This document shows, one piece after another, positions 56,201-63,951 of a DNA stretch of 64,000 nt (positions within the stretch are counted from its first letter, which is position 1; each line of letters begins with the position of its first letter). The stretch is taken from the NCBI RefSeq assembly GCF_036067295.1, contig NZ_CP107954.1, positions 3,596,001 through 3,660,000 of the forward strand, in the 5' to 3' direction. The translations under genes and the position numbers were made by a program. Source of the stretch: Kribbella sp. NBC_00382 (GTDB lineage: Bacteria; Actinomycetota; Actinomycetes; Propionibacteriales; Kribbellaceae). The notes beneath the pieces are model-generated. The model had not been told where the DNA came from and made no database searches. It was given only the letters and a program-made list of their open reading frames with translations.

Positions 56201-56565
56201 TGAAAGTTGGCCTTGGCCGGATCGGACCTGTCAGTGAGGCAGCCTGGGATTACGAGGTCTCGGGTATGCGCGTTATCAAGCACTGGTTCGACTACCGGAA
56301 AAGGACCCCCGCTGGTCGGCGTGGTGGGTCCGACTTGGACACAATAGTCGCGGATCGATGGACTCTTGCGATGACCGAGGAGCTTCGTTCCCTTGTCGCG
56401 GTGATCGAAGGCTGTGTGGCTCTCGAATCACGTCAGGCGGATCTGCTACAACGAGTCCTGGCAGGGAGACTAATCATGATCGGAGATCTGACGGCTGCTT
56501 CTGTGCTTCCTCCACCAGCGGCGGCGCGACGGCTGACGATCGCTGGCGACGATCGCCTGTTCTGA
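53245..56565 (+). CDS. Type ISP-like restriction-modification enzyme lacking the helicase
   Basis: Protein of 1106 residues. The start GTG 53245 has AAGGAGG four bases upstream; a longer frame from 53080 has no such site. Domains: an N-terminal nuclease-like region with RPDLAVDV (Asp about 87) and VVELKAPG (Glu101, Lys103); helical linker; N6-adenine methylase with TGAYYTPAPIADFMARF, motif I VLDPAMGTGTFL (about 390) and NPPY (about 510); C-terminal region of the Type_ISP_C specificity kind (YRSFDRQYLISDQRVIDFPRP). LlaBIII-type ISP enzymes carry an SF2 motor between nuclease and methylase; none is present here. It may therefore work more like a single-chain type IIG/IIL enzyme. Confidence 0.85.
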   Translation: MGRTDERKHGKARAGADPVDDFGRRLDEAVSKFGSLVAPKLRAGVGQSEANLTSAVEALLLDVARLLGLQALVHSEAPERSLGIRPDLAVDVAGARIGVVELKAPGMGVPGGTRWGKTRDRSQWERFKALPNVMYTDGSTWAVYHYGQPIGLPIVLEGDLTRAGSRLRPRDSGFASLMSTFLLWEPTAPRDLRTLIKISAGLCSFLREEVSESVRKERKGDSRPLFTEHLADWQEWLFPDLTDDEFIDAYAQTITFGLLLARREGVIFEGLEIPDVGERLAKRHLLVGRALSILTARPDRGLSVEERSVALQTMRRVIGAADWSRWPSAGSYHWLYEEFLQAYDPALRKQTGAYYTPAPIADFMARFVDEVLRTQLRIGTGLSDPAVVVLDPAMGTGTFLQSVLDRVAETTAGEGGDVPASLRALLSRMIGFERQIGPYAVAELKLDRALDTHNAEAKGEDFRLYVADTLDDPNKVPLPVRARLYAPLADSRRAANKVKAEEQVMVVLGNPPYRARAKSYGKWVLHADRKGSALLDDFREESNGKHEHKLHDLAIYFWRWALWKAFESTPDSAAGVVAFITTQAYLDGPAFAGMRRYLRRQADRGWIIDLSPEGHRSSINTRVFPGVPHPVCIGIFVRQATANPTVPATILHTSVQGTQAVKFAALDDLGASTEGWSGCARDWTAPLRPVRQDSWAQYPQVGDLFPAGSLGFTTNRAWVHSPSATILRERWRRFVLASANEKRGLLKETRDRTIDKVLPSHLVGRHRVSLRNEKTRSTNLSAVGYRSFDRQYLISDQRVIDFPRPALWNSHSEQQVYLVTQVNDPITGGPAAVFSRYVPDVHFYKGRGGRVHPLYCDATALVPNIAPGLTKLLRKVLATAVSDADVMAYVASVIAHSDYSNRFRDQLQQGGPRVPMTSDPKLWREAVEIGREVIWLHTYFEFFEEAVPRAAQDAHLARRPAVLTPIPGSAEEMPDTVEHAGDDRLLKVGLGRIGPVSEAAWDYEVSGMRVIKHWFDYRKRTPAGRRGGSDLDTIVADRWTLAMTEELRSLVAVIEGCVALESRQADLLQRVLAGRLIMIGDLTAASVLPPPAAARRLTIAGDDRLF

Positions 56566-57118
56566 GGACCTCAATTGCTTGCCCGTTACCCAACGCGCAT
56601 GTCGTCTTTCCTGCTCACCGACCCGAGCTGTCTTGCGGTGAGCCCGGAGGCGAGCGGATCCGCGAGGCAGCGGGCGAAGACAGGTCCGCAACGTCTTGCC
56701 CTGGCGTGTAGATCAGGTTAGCCGAATGGACTCGTCAACGCTGGACTGGGCATATTGACATCTCGCGGGGCGCGCAGCTCCTCGTGGGCTTCCATAGCTC
56801 TGTGATTCGGACCTCCAGCCGATCGAGCGCTGCGCGGATAGCGTCAAAAGGCTGCTGGATGCCTGCGCCGCATACCGCCAGGCAGATATCGCAGCTTCGC
56901 CAATGGCGGAGGCGACACAGATCTGTGCAGAACTGCTAGTCAGGTCTCTCGGCGATGAAGGCCAAAGCAGTGTGCTCTCACACTCGTCTTCGTGCATCGG
57001 CGATGGCAAGATGCTTGCTCGAGGCGCGGGGGCCGAAGAGTCCAGCGGATCGTTGAGTCTGCGCCGATAGAGCCAGCCCGAATGTTTCGCCAGAGTGAAA
57101 CCTGTGGGGAGAGTTGAG
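56566..57118 (+). other. 550-bp gap with a possible gene remnant
   Basis: No complete gene. From 56798 to 57071 one plus-strand frame stays open and reads IERCADSVKRLLDACAAYRQADIAASPMAEATQICAELLVRSLGDE in three adjoining pieces, which looks like real alpha-helical coding sequence, but it lacks a start with a ribosome-binding site. It could be the 3' remnant of a deleted cargo gene. The promoter of the DUF262 gene must also lie here. Confidence 0.4.
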
Positions 57119-59455
57119 ATGGCCAAGACATTCGAAAGCGGAGACGTGCCGCTGGCGGATCTACTGAACCAAGCGCGTCAGGGGGTACTGCAACTTCCGG
57201 ACTTTCAACGCGGATGGGTGTGGGACGACGACCATATCGTCAGCTTGCTCGCGTCGGTCTCTCGGTCGTTTCCGATCGGCGCAGTGATGACGCTGGAAAC
57301 TGGGAACTCTGATGTGCGTTTTCTCCCCAGGCTGTTGGAGGGGGTCGAGTCTCCCACGGCGATGACCGAACCGAAGTATCTGTTGCTCGATGGACAGCAA
57401 CGTACGACGTCGCTCTACTTGGCGCTCCGTTCCGGGTTGCCGGTCCGCACCCGGGATACTCGGAAGAATGAGGTGGAGCGAAGGTACTTCGCCGACATCG
57501 ACGCCTGCATCGACCCGGATGCTGACCGGAACGATGCAATCCTGTCTCTTCCGGCTGACAGACGGCGGCTCAGCTCCCGCGGGGAAGTCCTGGTTGATGC
57601 CTCGACCACCGAAGCGCAGGTAAGAGCGGGCAAAGCCGGACTTTTCCCGCTCGACATTGTGCTCGATCAGAACGCCACCCTTGATTGGCAGTATGCCTTC
57701 TTGCAGGCAGGCGACTCGATGGACAAACAGTTGCAGGTATGGAAAGGGTTCCAGGAGGCGCTGATATCGCCCTTCTTGCACTACAGCGTTCCTCGGATCG
57801 CACTTGACCAGAAGACCTCCAAGGAGGCCGTCTGCCAGGTCTTCGAGAAGGTCAACACGGGTGGTGTTGAGCTGACGGTCTTCGAGCTACTGACGGCGAC
57901 GTTCGCCGCTGAGAACTTTCGGTTGCGCGACGACTGGGAACGGCGGCAGGCGACCTGGGCTGAGGAGCCGCTGCTGGCAGACCTGGACGCAACGACCTTT
58001 TTGCAGATCGTCACGTTGCTCTGGACGCGGAGCCGTTGGGAAGAACGCACGCGGGATCGTGTTCGGGGGGACCGAGTGCCGGCAGTATCCGCCAAACGCC
58101 GCGAAATGCTGTCCCTGCCGCTAAGTGGATACCGGCGCTGGGCTGATGCCGTCACCGAGTCGCTGCAGCGCGTAGTCCGTTTCCTTCAAGGCGAGCGCAT
58201 CTTCAGGGCTCGTGACCTTCCCTACAGCACTCAACTCGTCCCGTTGACTGCGATCCTGACGCTGCTCGGCGATGGCGCATTCACACCCGGTCCGCGGGCG
58301 CAGCTGCGGCGGTGGTATTGGTGCGGCGTTTTCGGTGAGCTGTATGGCGGCACCACCGAGACCCGGTTCGTCAATGACCTCCAGGACATGCTTGCCTGGA
58401 TCCAAGATGAGGCTGAGGAGCCGCGCACGGTTCGTGAGTCGCAGTTCCAGGCGGAGCGGCTGCTCGGCCTTCGTACCCGGAACAGTGCTGCGTACAAGGG
58501 CCTTTACGCGCTCGTGATGAAACGTGGAGGTCGCGACTTCCGCACTGGTGAGACGATCGATGCAAAGGCTTACACCGCCGACTCAATCGACATTCGCCAC
58601 ATCTTCCCGCAGAAGTGGTGCTCCGCGAACGGTATCGACAGCGCGTTCGCCAACTGCATCGTCAACAAAACGGCCATCGACGGTCAGACCTGGGGATACA
58701 TTGGTGCAGGCGCTCCGAGCGGATACTTAGCCTCGCTCGAGAACGGTGTACCGGTGACTCCGCAAGACCTGGACGCGATTGTCACCAGCCACGACATCGA
58801 CCCGGTAGCGCTGCGGCAGGACGACTTCGCTGCCGTCTTCGATGCGCGGTACGAGCGCCTGATCCGCCACATCGAGGATGCGACCGGCCGACCGGTGAAC
58901 AGGGGAGACGAACGGGGCAGCCCATTCGTCTCGAACCGGGGCGGTGCTGCGCTCGCGCGGGGGATCCAGTCACTGATCAAAGCCGGCGAGAGCAAGGTCA
59001 TCGAGTTCAAGTCCACTGGCCGGAAGAACTTGTCGACCGGGCAAAAGGATCGCGCAATCGAGTGGGCGGTGATCAAGACGGTCGCCGGCTTCATGAACGG
59101 TCACGGCGGGACGCTCCTTGTTGGCGTCGAGGATGACGGGTCGGTGCTGGGTCTGGAGGAGGACCTCACCATCTTCTCGAAGAAGAACACCGACGCGTGG
59201 GAACAGTGGCTGACCGAACTGCTCGTACAGGACTTCGGGAAGGCTGTGACGGCCAACGTGACGGTTAGATTCGGCAGCGTCGACGAACGCACGGTGGCCC
59301 GGATAGACATTGCGCCCGCCTCCGAACCGGTCTACACCCGCCGAACAAAGCTCGGGGCGAAGGGAGCAGTCTTCCTCGTCCGGCTGAACAACACGACGCA
59401 CGAGCTCGACGGACCTGATGCCTATGCTTATCAGCACAATCGATGGTTCAAGTAA
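57119..59455 (+). CDS. DUF262 (GmrSD-type)-HNH-AlbA_2 fusion protein
   Basis: Protein of 778 residues. Residues 1-300 are a DUF262/GmrS-type domain: LPDFQRGWVWDDDHIVSLLASV and LLLDGQQRTTSLYLAL (the DGQQR motif of the ParB/Srx-like NTPase-nuclease fold), then VFEKVNTGGVELT. Around 485-520 a GmrD-like HNH region reads DIRHIFPQKWC ... NCIVNKTAI. From about 620 follows a Schlafen AlbA_2 domain: GESKVIEFKSTGRKN, then IKTVAGFMNGHGGTLLVGVEDDG. GmrSD enzymes cleave glucosylated-hydroxymethylcytosine phage DNA; AlbA_2 domains bind or cut nucleic acid. The fusion suggests a modified-DNA defence nuclease. GGGAGAG precedes the ATG at 57119. Confidence 0.85.
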   Translation: MAKTFESGDVPLADLLNQARQGVLQLPDFQRGWVWDDDHIVSLLASVSRSFPIGAVMTLETGNSDVRFLPRLLEGVESPTAMTEPKYLLLDGQQRTTSLYLALRSGLPVRTRDTRKNEVERRYFADIDACIDPDADRNDAILSLPADRRRLSSRGEVLVDASTTEAQVRAGKAGLFPLDIVLDQNATLDWQYAFLQAGDSMDKQLQVWKGFQEALISPFLHYSVPRIALDQKTSKEAVCQVFEKVNTGGVELTVFELLTATFAAENFRLRDDWERRQATWAEEPLLADLDATTFLQIVTLLWTRSRWEERTRDRVRGDRVPAVSAKRREMLSLPLSGYRRWADAVTESLQRVVRFLQGERIFRARDLPYSTQLVPLTAILTLLGDGAFTPGPRAQLRRWYWCGVFGELYGGTTETRFVNDLQDMLAWIQDEAEEPRTVRESQFQAERLLGLRTRNSAAYKGLYALVMKRGGRDFRTGETIDAKAYTADSIDIRHIFPQKWCSANGIDSAFANCIVNKTAIDGQTWGYIGAGAPSGYLASLENGVPVTPQDLDAIVTSHDIDPVALRQDDFAAVFDARYERLIRHIEDATGRPVNRGDERGSPFVSNRGGAALARGIQSLIKAGESKVIEFKSTGRKNLSTGQKDRAIEWAVIKTVAGFMNGHGGTLLVGVEDDGSVLGLEEDLTIFSKKNTDAWEQWLTELLVQDFGKAVTANVTVRFGSVDERTVARIDIAPASEPVYTRRTKLGAKGAVFLVRLNNTTHELDGPDAYAYQHNRWFK

Positions 59456-60117
59456 TCGCGTGCGCGGTCGGTCGGCGTCGGCCGAAATCGCGCCGACGGT
59501 GACTGCGTCGTTGTTGTCAGACGCGGAGGCTGGGTGCGCTGTGCTGACGGGGGGTCGAGGACCACGATCCGTTAGGTGGTATCTGACGGCGGGTGGAAGT
59601 CTCAAGTGTGTGAGCTCGGATCAGCCGCCTGAAGAGGCGTAGTTCGCCCCGTCATCGTCTCGTCCGAAGGTCTGCGGGCATTCTCGAACCGCTTATGGCT
59701 AGGTAGTTGAGACGGTGTCGACTCCGGTCGCTATGGGCGAAGGTGGATCTTCGGCCTCAGCTGGCGCGCAGACGTCGCGGAGGGTTGCTGGCCAGTTTTG
59801 GGCAATCCAGGGCGACCGTGGATGACTACATCGACCGGCGGATGGGAATCCGGAGGTGGCGGAGCAGGTGGAGGACGCGTTGCGGAGGATCCACGAGCAG
59901 GGTCAGCCAGTGTTGGCGGAGATCGCGCCCTGGCAGTATCTCGCAACTGGGTTCGCCCAACGGCCAGTTGCTATGAGGCCGGGCTGGGCAGTGCGGTTGA
60001 TGGCGCGCGGAGCGCGCAGTAGGCGGGCGCAGCCCGCAGGAGGTCGGGTGGGCGGGAGCGGGCGTAGCTGGTGCGACGGAGGAGCGCCTGCGGAGCGCGC
60101 GTGGGAAGAAGTATTTT
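59456..60117. other. Right-end non-coding part of the island
   Basis: 660 bp with no recognised gene. Several short frames exist but lack motifs. A GC-rich, repetitive GCGCGC/GCGGAGCGC-like stretch at 60000-60105 leads to the right repeat. If an integrase once lay next to the attachment site, it is gone from this end. Confidence 0.5.
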
Positions 60118-60155
60118 GAGCCGACGAGGGGACTCGAACCCCTAACCACCGCTTT
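60118..60155. other. Right attachment site within tRNA-Thr
   Basis: The copy of the 38-bp repeat that is part of the complete tRNA-Thr gene; integration regenerates the tRNA 3' half. Confidence 0.88.
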
Positions 60156-60191
60156 ACAAGAGCGGTGCGCTGCCAGTTGCGCCACGTCGGC
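60119..60191 (-). tRNA. tRNA-Thr (anticodon TGT)
   Basis: 73 bases on the minus strand: acceptor stem GCCGACG/CGTCGGC, D stem GCGC/GCGC, anticodon stem CCGCT/AGCGG around loop CTTGTAA (anticodon TGT), T arm AGGGG-TTCGAGT-CCCCT, discriminator T. No encoded CCA. Reads threonine ACA/ACG-type codons. It is the integration target of the island to its left. Confidence 0.93.
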
Positions 60192-60248
60192 GGGTGCACC
60201 GGAGTGCGGGTCCATCGTAGTGGATGGGTGGCGGGGGGTGGGTTGGGG

Positions 60249-61430
60249 TTAGTTCGGGGTGTTGAGGGTGGCTATGGGGCGGCGGAGGGCTTGGGCGCCG
60301 GGGACTGCGATTAGGGCTACGGCTGCCATCACTAGGAAGGCGGGCTTTGGGTGGTTTACGAGTAGGCCTACGAGGGTGGCTACTAGTAGGCCGCCTAGGT
60401 TGCCGGACATCCAGATTAGGCCGGCGGCTGTGCCTTCTGCTTCGCCGGTTCGGCGTTCTACCAGTTCTAGGACTATGGGTAGGGCGGGGAGCAGGAGGAA
60501 GCCGATCAGGGTTATGGCTATGAAGGCCATGGCTTGGCCGGGCCAGAGGGCTAGGGCGGCGCAGGCTAGGGCGGTGAAGGAGAGGCTGGCTACCAGTAGG
60601 GCGGCTTCGGCGTGGTGGCGGACTACTAGGACTGGGACTACGGCGCTGCCCACGACTCCGGCTACTACGTTGACTAGAAGGATTGTGGAGGCGGTGCCGG
60701 CGGAGACGCCAGCCGGTTCCAGTAGGGCCTGGGAGAAGGTGGTCATGGCTACGAAGACGCCGAAGGGGAAGATCGCTAGGACGCAGAGGCGGCGGATCAG
60801 GGGGTCGGACCAGGCGATTTTCAGGGCGTTGCGGTCTGGGCGGTGGTGAAGGGGTTTGTGTTCGCCGGGGGTGCGTAGGGCAACTATTAGCCAGGCGGCG
60901 GCGATCACGGAGAAGATTGCTGTTAGCCACAGCATGGTGGGGAGGTCGTTGCTCTTGGGGAGGATTGCTGAGAGGGCGAAGGCGATGACCATGCCGGCGA
61001 AGATGCTGGCGGTGCCGGCGGCGATGCCGGTTGGGCGGTCTTTTTCGGCCAGGTAGCGGCCGGTGATGCCGGTGACGGCGTTGAGGACGAACGGCTGGGC
61101 GACGGAGGCCAGGATCTGTCCGGCCAGCAGCCAGCCGTAGTCGTCACCGACGAGTCGCAGGAGCGCGCCGAGCGCTGTCAGTACGGCGCCGAAGATAAGG
61201 CCGCTGCGGAACCATTTGTCGAGGATGAGGCCGGCGGGGATTGCCAGTACGACGTACAGGAGTGGGAAGACCTGGGCTAGCCAGCCGATCGCGCTCTCTG
61301 AGACGTCGTACCGTTCGGCGGCGACCGTTGTGACGCCGGCGAAGTTCAGCCAGACGAGTTGGGTTGCCGCTCCTACGACCGCGAATGCGGCAATCGCTCC
61401 CCAGCGACTGCGCAGCTTGACCTCCACCAT
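60249..61430 (-). CDS. MFS transporter
   Basis: Protein of 393 residues with twelve hydrophobic segments; FAGVTTVAAERYDVSESAIGWLAQVFPLLYVVLAIPAG then LDKWFRSGLIFG gives the helix 1-3 pattern of the MFS. It resembles NNP/cyanate or FLVCR-type permeases. GGGAGG lies nine bases before the ATG at 61430. The 3' two thirds use CTA, GTA, ATA and GCA codons and CTAG far more than the neighbours. Its stop is 58 bp from the tRNA-Thr gene. Confidence 0.85.
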   Translation of the reverse strand: MVEVKLRSRWGAIAAFAVVGAATQLVWLNFAGVTTVAAERYDVSESAIGWLAQVFPLLYVVLAIPAGLILDKWFRSGLIFGAVLTALGALLRLVGDDYGWLLAGQILASVAQPFVLNAVTGITGRYLAEKDRPTGIAAGTASIFAGMVIAFALSAILPKSNDLPTMLWLTAIFSVIAAAWLIVALRTPGEHKPLHHRPDRNALKIAWSDPLIRRLCVLAIFPFGVFVAMTTFSQALLEPAGVSAGTASTILLVNVVAGVVGSAVVPVLVVRHHAEAALLVASLSFTALACAALALWPGQAMAFIAITLIGFLLLPALPIVLELVERRTGEAEGTAAGLIWMSGNLGGLLVATLVGLLVNHPKPAFLVMAAVALIAVPGAQALRRPIATLNTPN

Positions 61431-61452
61431 TCGACTGCTCCCTCCCCAATGA

Positions 61453-62256
61453 TTACCGCAGAGTAGCGCGCACTCGGCGGTCGATGAACCGGCGTACGAC
61501 CGGTGCGAGCAGTGGACCGAGCCCGGACAGTGTGGCGATGCCGGGGTCGGAGTAGACGGCGAAACGCCGGTGTTCGATCGCGCGGACGATGTCGGAGGCA
61601 ACCTTCTCGGCGGTGATCGGTTTGATCGTGCCGGAGATGGCGGCGGTCTCGGCGGGCTTGTAGAGGTTCTCCTCGGCGAGCTGCGGCGTGTCCACATCGG
61701 GCGGGAAGACGCACGCGACATGCACCCCGGCCGGTTTCAGCTCGCTGCGCAAAGCCTCCATCAAGCCCCGTACTGCGAACTTCGCCGGCGCGTACGCCGA
61801 ATAGCCGAAGAAGCCGAGTAGGGCGGTACTGGAGCTGATCGCCACGATGGAGCCACGGCCCCGCGAGACCATTCCCGGCGCGACCGCGCGAATGGCATAC
61901 AGCGTGCCGAAGTAGTCGACCTCGATCATGCTCCGGAACACCTCGTCGGACAGCTCGAGGAAATGGCCGGGCCGCGCCAACCCGGCCGCCGTGATCAACA
62001 CATCGCATGGCCCTGCTTCAGCGACGAAACCGTCGATAGCCGCAGTCAACGCAGCCTGGTCGGCGACGTCTACGGCCGCAGTGCGGACAAGGGCCCCGCC
62101 TGAGCGCAACTCGAAAGCCGCCGACTCCAAGCGGTCGGCGCCGCGGGCGATCAGGGAGACCGAAGCACCCCGGGAAGCCAGCAGCCGGGCCGTCGCCAGC
62201 CCGATTCCGCTCGATCCGCCGGTGACGACAACATGAGCGTTGCTCACTTTTGTCAT
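61453..62256 (-). CDS. SDR oxidoreductase, 3-ketosphinganine-reductase-like
   Basis: Protein of 267 residues: TGGSSGIGLATARLLASRGASVSLIAR (cofactor), VLITAAGLARPGHF, VAISSSTALLGFFGYSAYAPAKFAVRGLMEALRSEL (Ser-Tyr-Lys), and VFPPDVDTPQL after the active site, a pattern typical of 3-dehydrosphinganine reductase (KDSR-like) SDRs. A sphingolipid pathway is not evident in the window, so the lipid substrate is inference. It is 22 bp upstream of the MFS gene on the same strand. Confidence 0.88.
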   Translation of the reverse strand: MTKVSNAHVVVTGGSSGIGLATARLLASRGASVSLIARGADRLESAAFELRSGGALVRTAAVDVADQAALTAAIDGFVAEAGPCDVLITAAGLARPGHFLELSDEVFRSMIEVDYFGTLYAIRAVAPGMVSRGRGSIVAISSSTALLGFFGYSAYAPAKFAVRGLMEALRSELKPAGVHVACVFPPDVDTPQLAEENLYKPAETAAISGTIKPITAEKVASDIVRAIEHRRFAVYSDPGIATLSGLGPLLAPVVRRFIDRRVRATLR

Positions 62257-62277
62257 GGAGAGACCCTGCCACGGAAC

Positions 62278-62589
62278 TCAGCCTTCTGGATAGAAGAGAA
62301 ACAGAACGCAACCTTCCCGGGACTGCGGGACGTGGGACGAGCCGGCCGGGGCGTGGATGAAGGAGCCGGCGGGGTAGTCGCGGATGCCGTCGTTGAAGAC
62401 CCCGCTGACGACGAAGACCTCCTCCGGGCCCGGGGCATGGACGTCGATGCCTTCCCACACTGAGCCAGGCTCCATCTCGAGCACATGGGCGGAGGCGATG
62501 TCGCCCTTCCAGAGGGTCCGGAGGTGGATGCCTGGGAAGAGCTCGCGGGCGGGCATGTCGGAGGCCAAGGCGCATTCGAAGTTCTGCAT
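62278..62589 (-). CDS. Cupin (ChrR-like) protein
   Basis: Protein of 103 residues: LFPGIHLRTLWKGD, APGPEEVFVVSGVFNDGIRDYPAGSFIHAPAGSSHVPQSREG is a cupin of the ChrR anti-sigma C-domain type, with His/Glu metal ligands. The ATG at 62589 has GAAGAA upstream; a GTG two codons earlier is possible. It is divergent from the GlxA-type regulator. Confidence 0.85.
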   Translation of the reverse strand: MQNFECALASDMPARELFPGIHLRTLWKGDIASAHVLEMEPGSVWEGIDVHAPGPEEVFVVSGVFNDGIRDYPAGSFIHAPAGSSHVPQSREGCVLFLFYPEG

Positions 62590-62661
62590 GGCCACGATTC
62601 TTCAGTTATCCACAGGGTTGTCCCCAGTGTCTGGATAGTCTCGATCAGGTACTTTTCTGCC

Positions 62662-63585
62662 ATGGGAACTCACCGGGTTGTTGCGCTGGTGACGGCGCCG
62701 CAGGGGAGTTTTGAGTTGGGATGTGCGGCGACGGTGTTCCGGGACGAGCGGTATTCGTTCGAGGTGTGCACCGAGCGGCCGGGGGCGGTTGCGACGCTTG
62801 AAGGCTTCGACATGCTCGTCACGGCTGGGTTGGAGGCGATCGGAGGTGCGGACACGGTTGTCGTGCCGGGGTGGCTGCCGCTCAATCGTGAGCCGTCCAC
62901 GGCCACGCTGGAGGCGCTCCACCGAGCGCACGGGCGTGGGGTGCGGTTGGTCAGCATCTGCTCGGGGGCGTTTCTCCTGGCGGCGACCGGGCTGCTTGAT
63001 GGGCGACGGGTCGCCACCCATTGGCGGTACGCCGATGAGCTCCAGCGCAGGTTTCCCGCAGTACAGGTCGATCCGGATGTGCTCTACATCGACCACGGCG
63101 ACATCGCGACGAGTGGCGGCTCGGGTACCGGGATCGACCTGTGCCTCCAGTTGGTCCGAGCCGACCACGGAGCCGCCTATGCCAGCCGGATTGCGCGGCG
63201 GATGGTGATGCCGCCGCATCGGGAGGGCGGCCAGGTCCAGTACCGGGCGGAGCCGGATGCGGCGCCAACAGAGTCTCTTGGTGAGCTGCTGGACTGGGCG
63301 GCCGAGCACCTGGAGGAGCCCATGAGCATCGATGACTTGGCAGCCAGGATCAACGTCTCCGCACGAACTCTCGCGAGACGGTTCGCAGTGCAGCTCGGCA
63401 TGCCCCCGGGGCAATGGTTGCTGGCCCAGCGGATCGCCCGGACCCGCGCGTTGCTGGAGGAGACGGACCTGCCGATCGAGACGATCGCCACCAGGGTTGG
63501 GCTGTCGTCGGCAACCAACTTGCGGCGGCGGTTCTATGCCGCAGTACGGACGACTCCCAGCGCGTACCGCCGCGCCTTCAGTTGA
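62662..63585 (+). CDS. GlxA-type regulator (DJ-1/PfpI + AraC HTH)
   Basis: Protein of 307 residues. Residues 1-185 form a DJ-1/PfpI-like amidotransferase fold with the nucleophile-elbow Cys in LVSICSGAFLLAATGLLDGR. Residues 205-305 are the AraC HTH pair (MSIDDLAARINVSARTLARRFAVQLGMPPGQWL; IETIATRVGLSSATNLRRRFYAAVRTTPSAYRR). Start ATG 62662; the frame is open upstream but in the cupin gene's antisense. It may control the divergent cupin and the SDR/MFS genes beyond. Confidence 0.92.
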   Translation: MGTHRVVALVTAPQGSFELGCAATVFRDERYSFEVCTERPGAVATLEGFDMLVTAGLEAIGGADTVVVPGWLPLNREPSTATLEALHRAHGRGVRLVSICSGAFLLAATGLLDGRRVATHWRYADELQRRFPAVQVDPDVLYIDHGDIATSGGSGTGIDLCLQLVRADHGAAYASRIARRMVMPPHREGGQVQYRAEPDAAPTESLGELLDWAAEHLEEPMSIDDLAARINVSARTLARRFAVQLGMPPGQWLLAQRIARTRALLEETDLPIETIATRVGLSSATNLRRRFYAAVRTTPSAYRRAFS

Positions 63586-63642
63586 CGATGGGGAAGGCAG
63601 CAGCGAGGGTTGGGAATTGATGATGCGGCCAGGGGGATGAGT

Positions 63643-63951
63643 ATGGGTGGAGCCCGGATCGACCTGTCTGTGGTCGATGGCGGTGGAGCGGTGGTGGCTG
63701 TGGCCGGGATCATGGACATTCCGGTCGCAATGGCCCTGCGCCGGGTGCTCCTGGAGGCCGCCGAGATGCGGGCCGGTGCATTGCGGCTCCAGCTGGACAT
63801 TCCGGTCAACGGGGCTGAGTTGCTGGCGCAGATCCTGCGGGACGCGCAGGCGAGGTTCCGAGCCAAGGGCCGCAACCTGGTCGTGGCGACGCCCAACCCC
63901 GCGGTCGCGAAGCTGCTGGCCGGCGCCAACGTCGCGGCGGAGCTCGAATAA
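63643..63951 (+). CDS. STAS-domain protein (anti-sigma antagonist-like)
   Basis: Protein of 102 residues: IDLSVVDGGGAVVAVAGIMDIPVAMALRRVLLEAAEM, LRLQLDIPVNGAELLAQILRDAQARFRAKGRNLVVATPNPAVAKLL has the STAS alpha/beta pattern. The usual DSSG phosphorylation site is replaced by PVNG, so regulation by serine phosphorylation is doubtful. AGGGGG lies six bases before the ATG at 63643, which decides the start. No partner kinase is nearby. Confidence 0.75.
   Translation: MGGARIDLSVVDGGGAVVAVAGIMDIPVAMALRRVLLEAAEMRAGALRLQLDIPVNGAELLAQILRDAQARFRAKGRNLVVATPNPAVAKLLAGANVAAELE

Larger units (their letters stand above)
44085..60155. mobile_element. tRNA-Thr-integrated defence island
   Basis: Bounded by two copies of a 38-bp sequence (44085-44122 and 60118-60155; one mismatch) equal to the 3' part of tRNA-Thr including the T arm and 3' anticodon stem. 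The right copy is part of a complete tRNA; the left is a bare fragment. This is the signature of site-specific integration into a tRNA 3' end. Cargo: PD-(D/E)XK-like protein, type I restriction-modification genes with an inserted mrr, type ISP-like enzyme, DUF262-AlbA_2 protein. No integrase, excisionase or conjugation gene is recognisable, so it is probably immobile now or a satellite mobilised in trans. Confidence 0.85.

Noticed and set aside
45637..59455. BREX, DISARM or Druantia system
   Set aside because: No PglZ, BrxC-like ATPase, Lon-like BrxL, DrmA/B or DruE is present; the genes are type I, type IV and ISP-like restriction genes.
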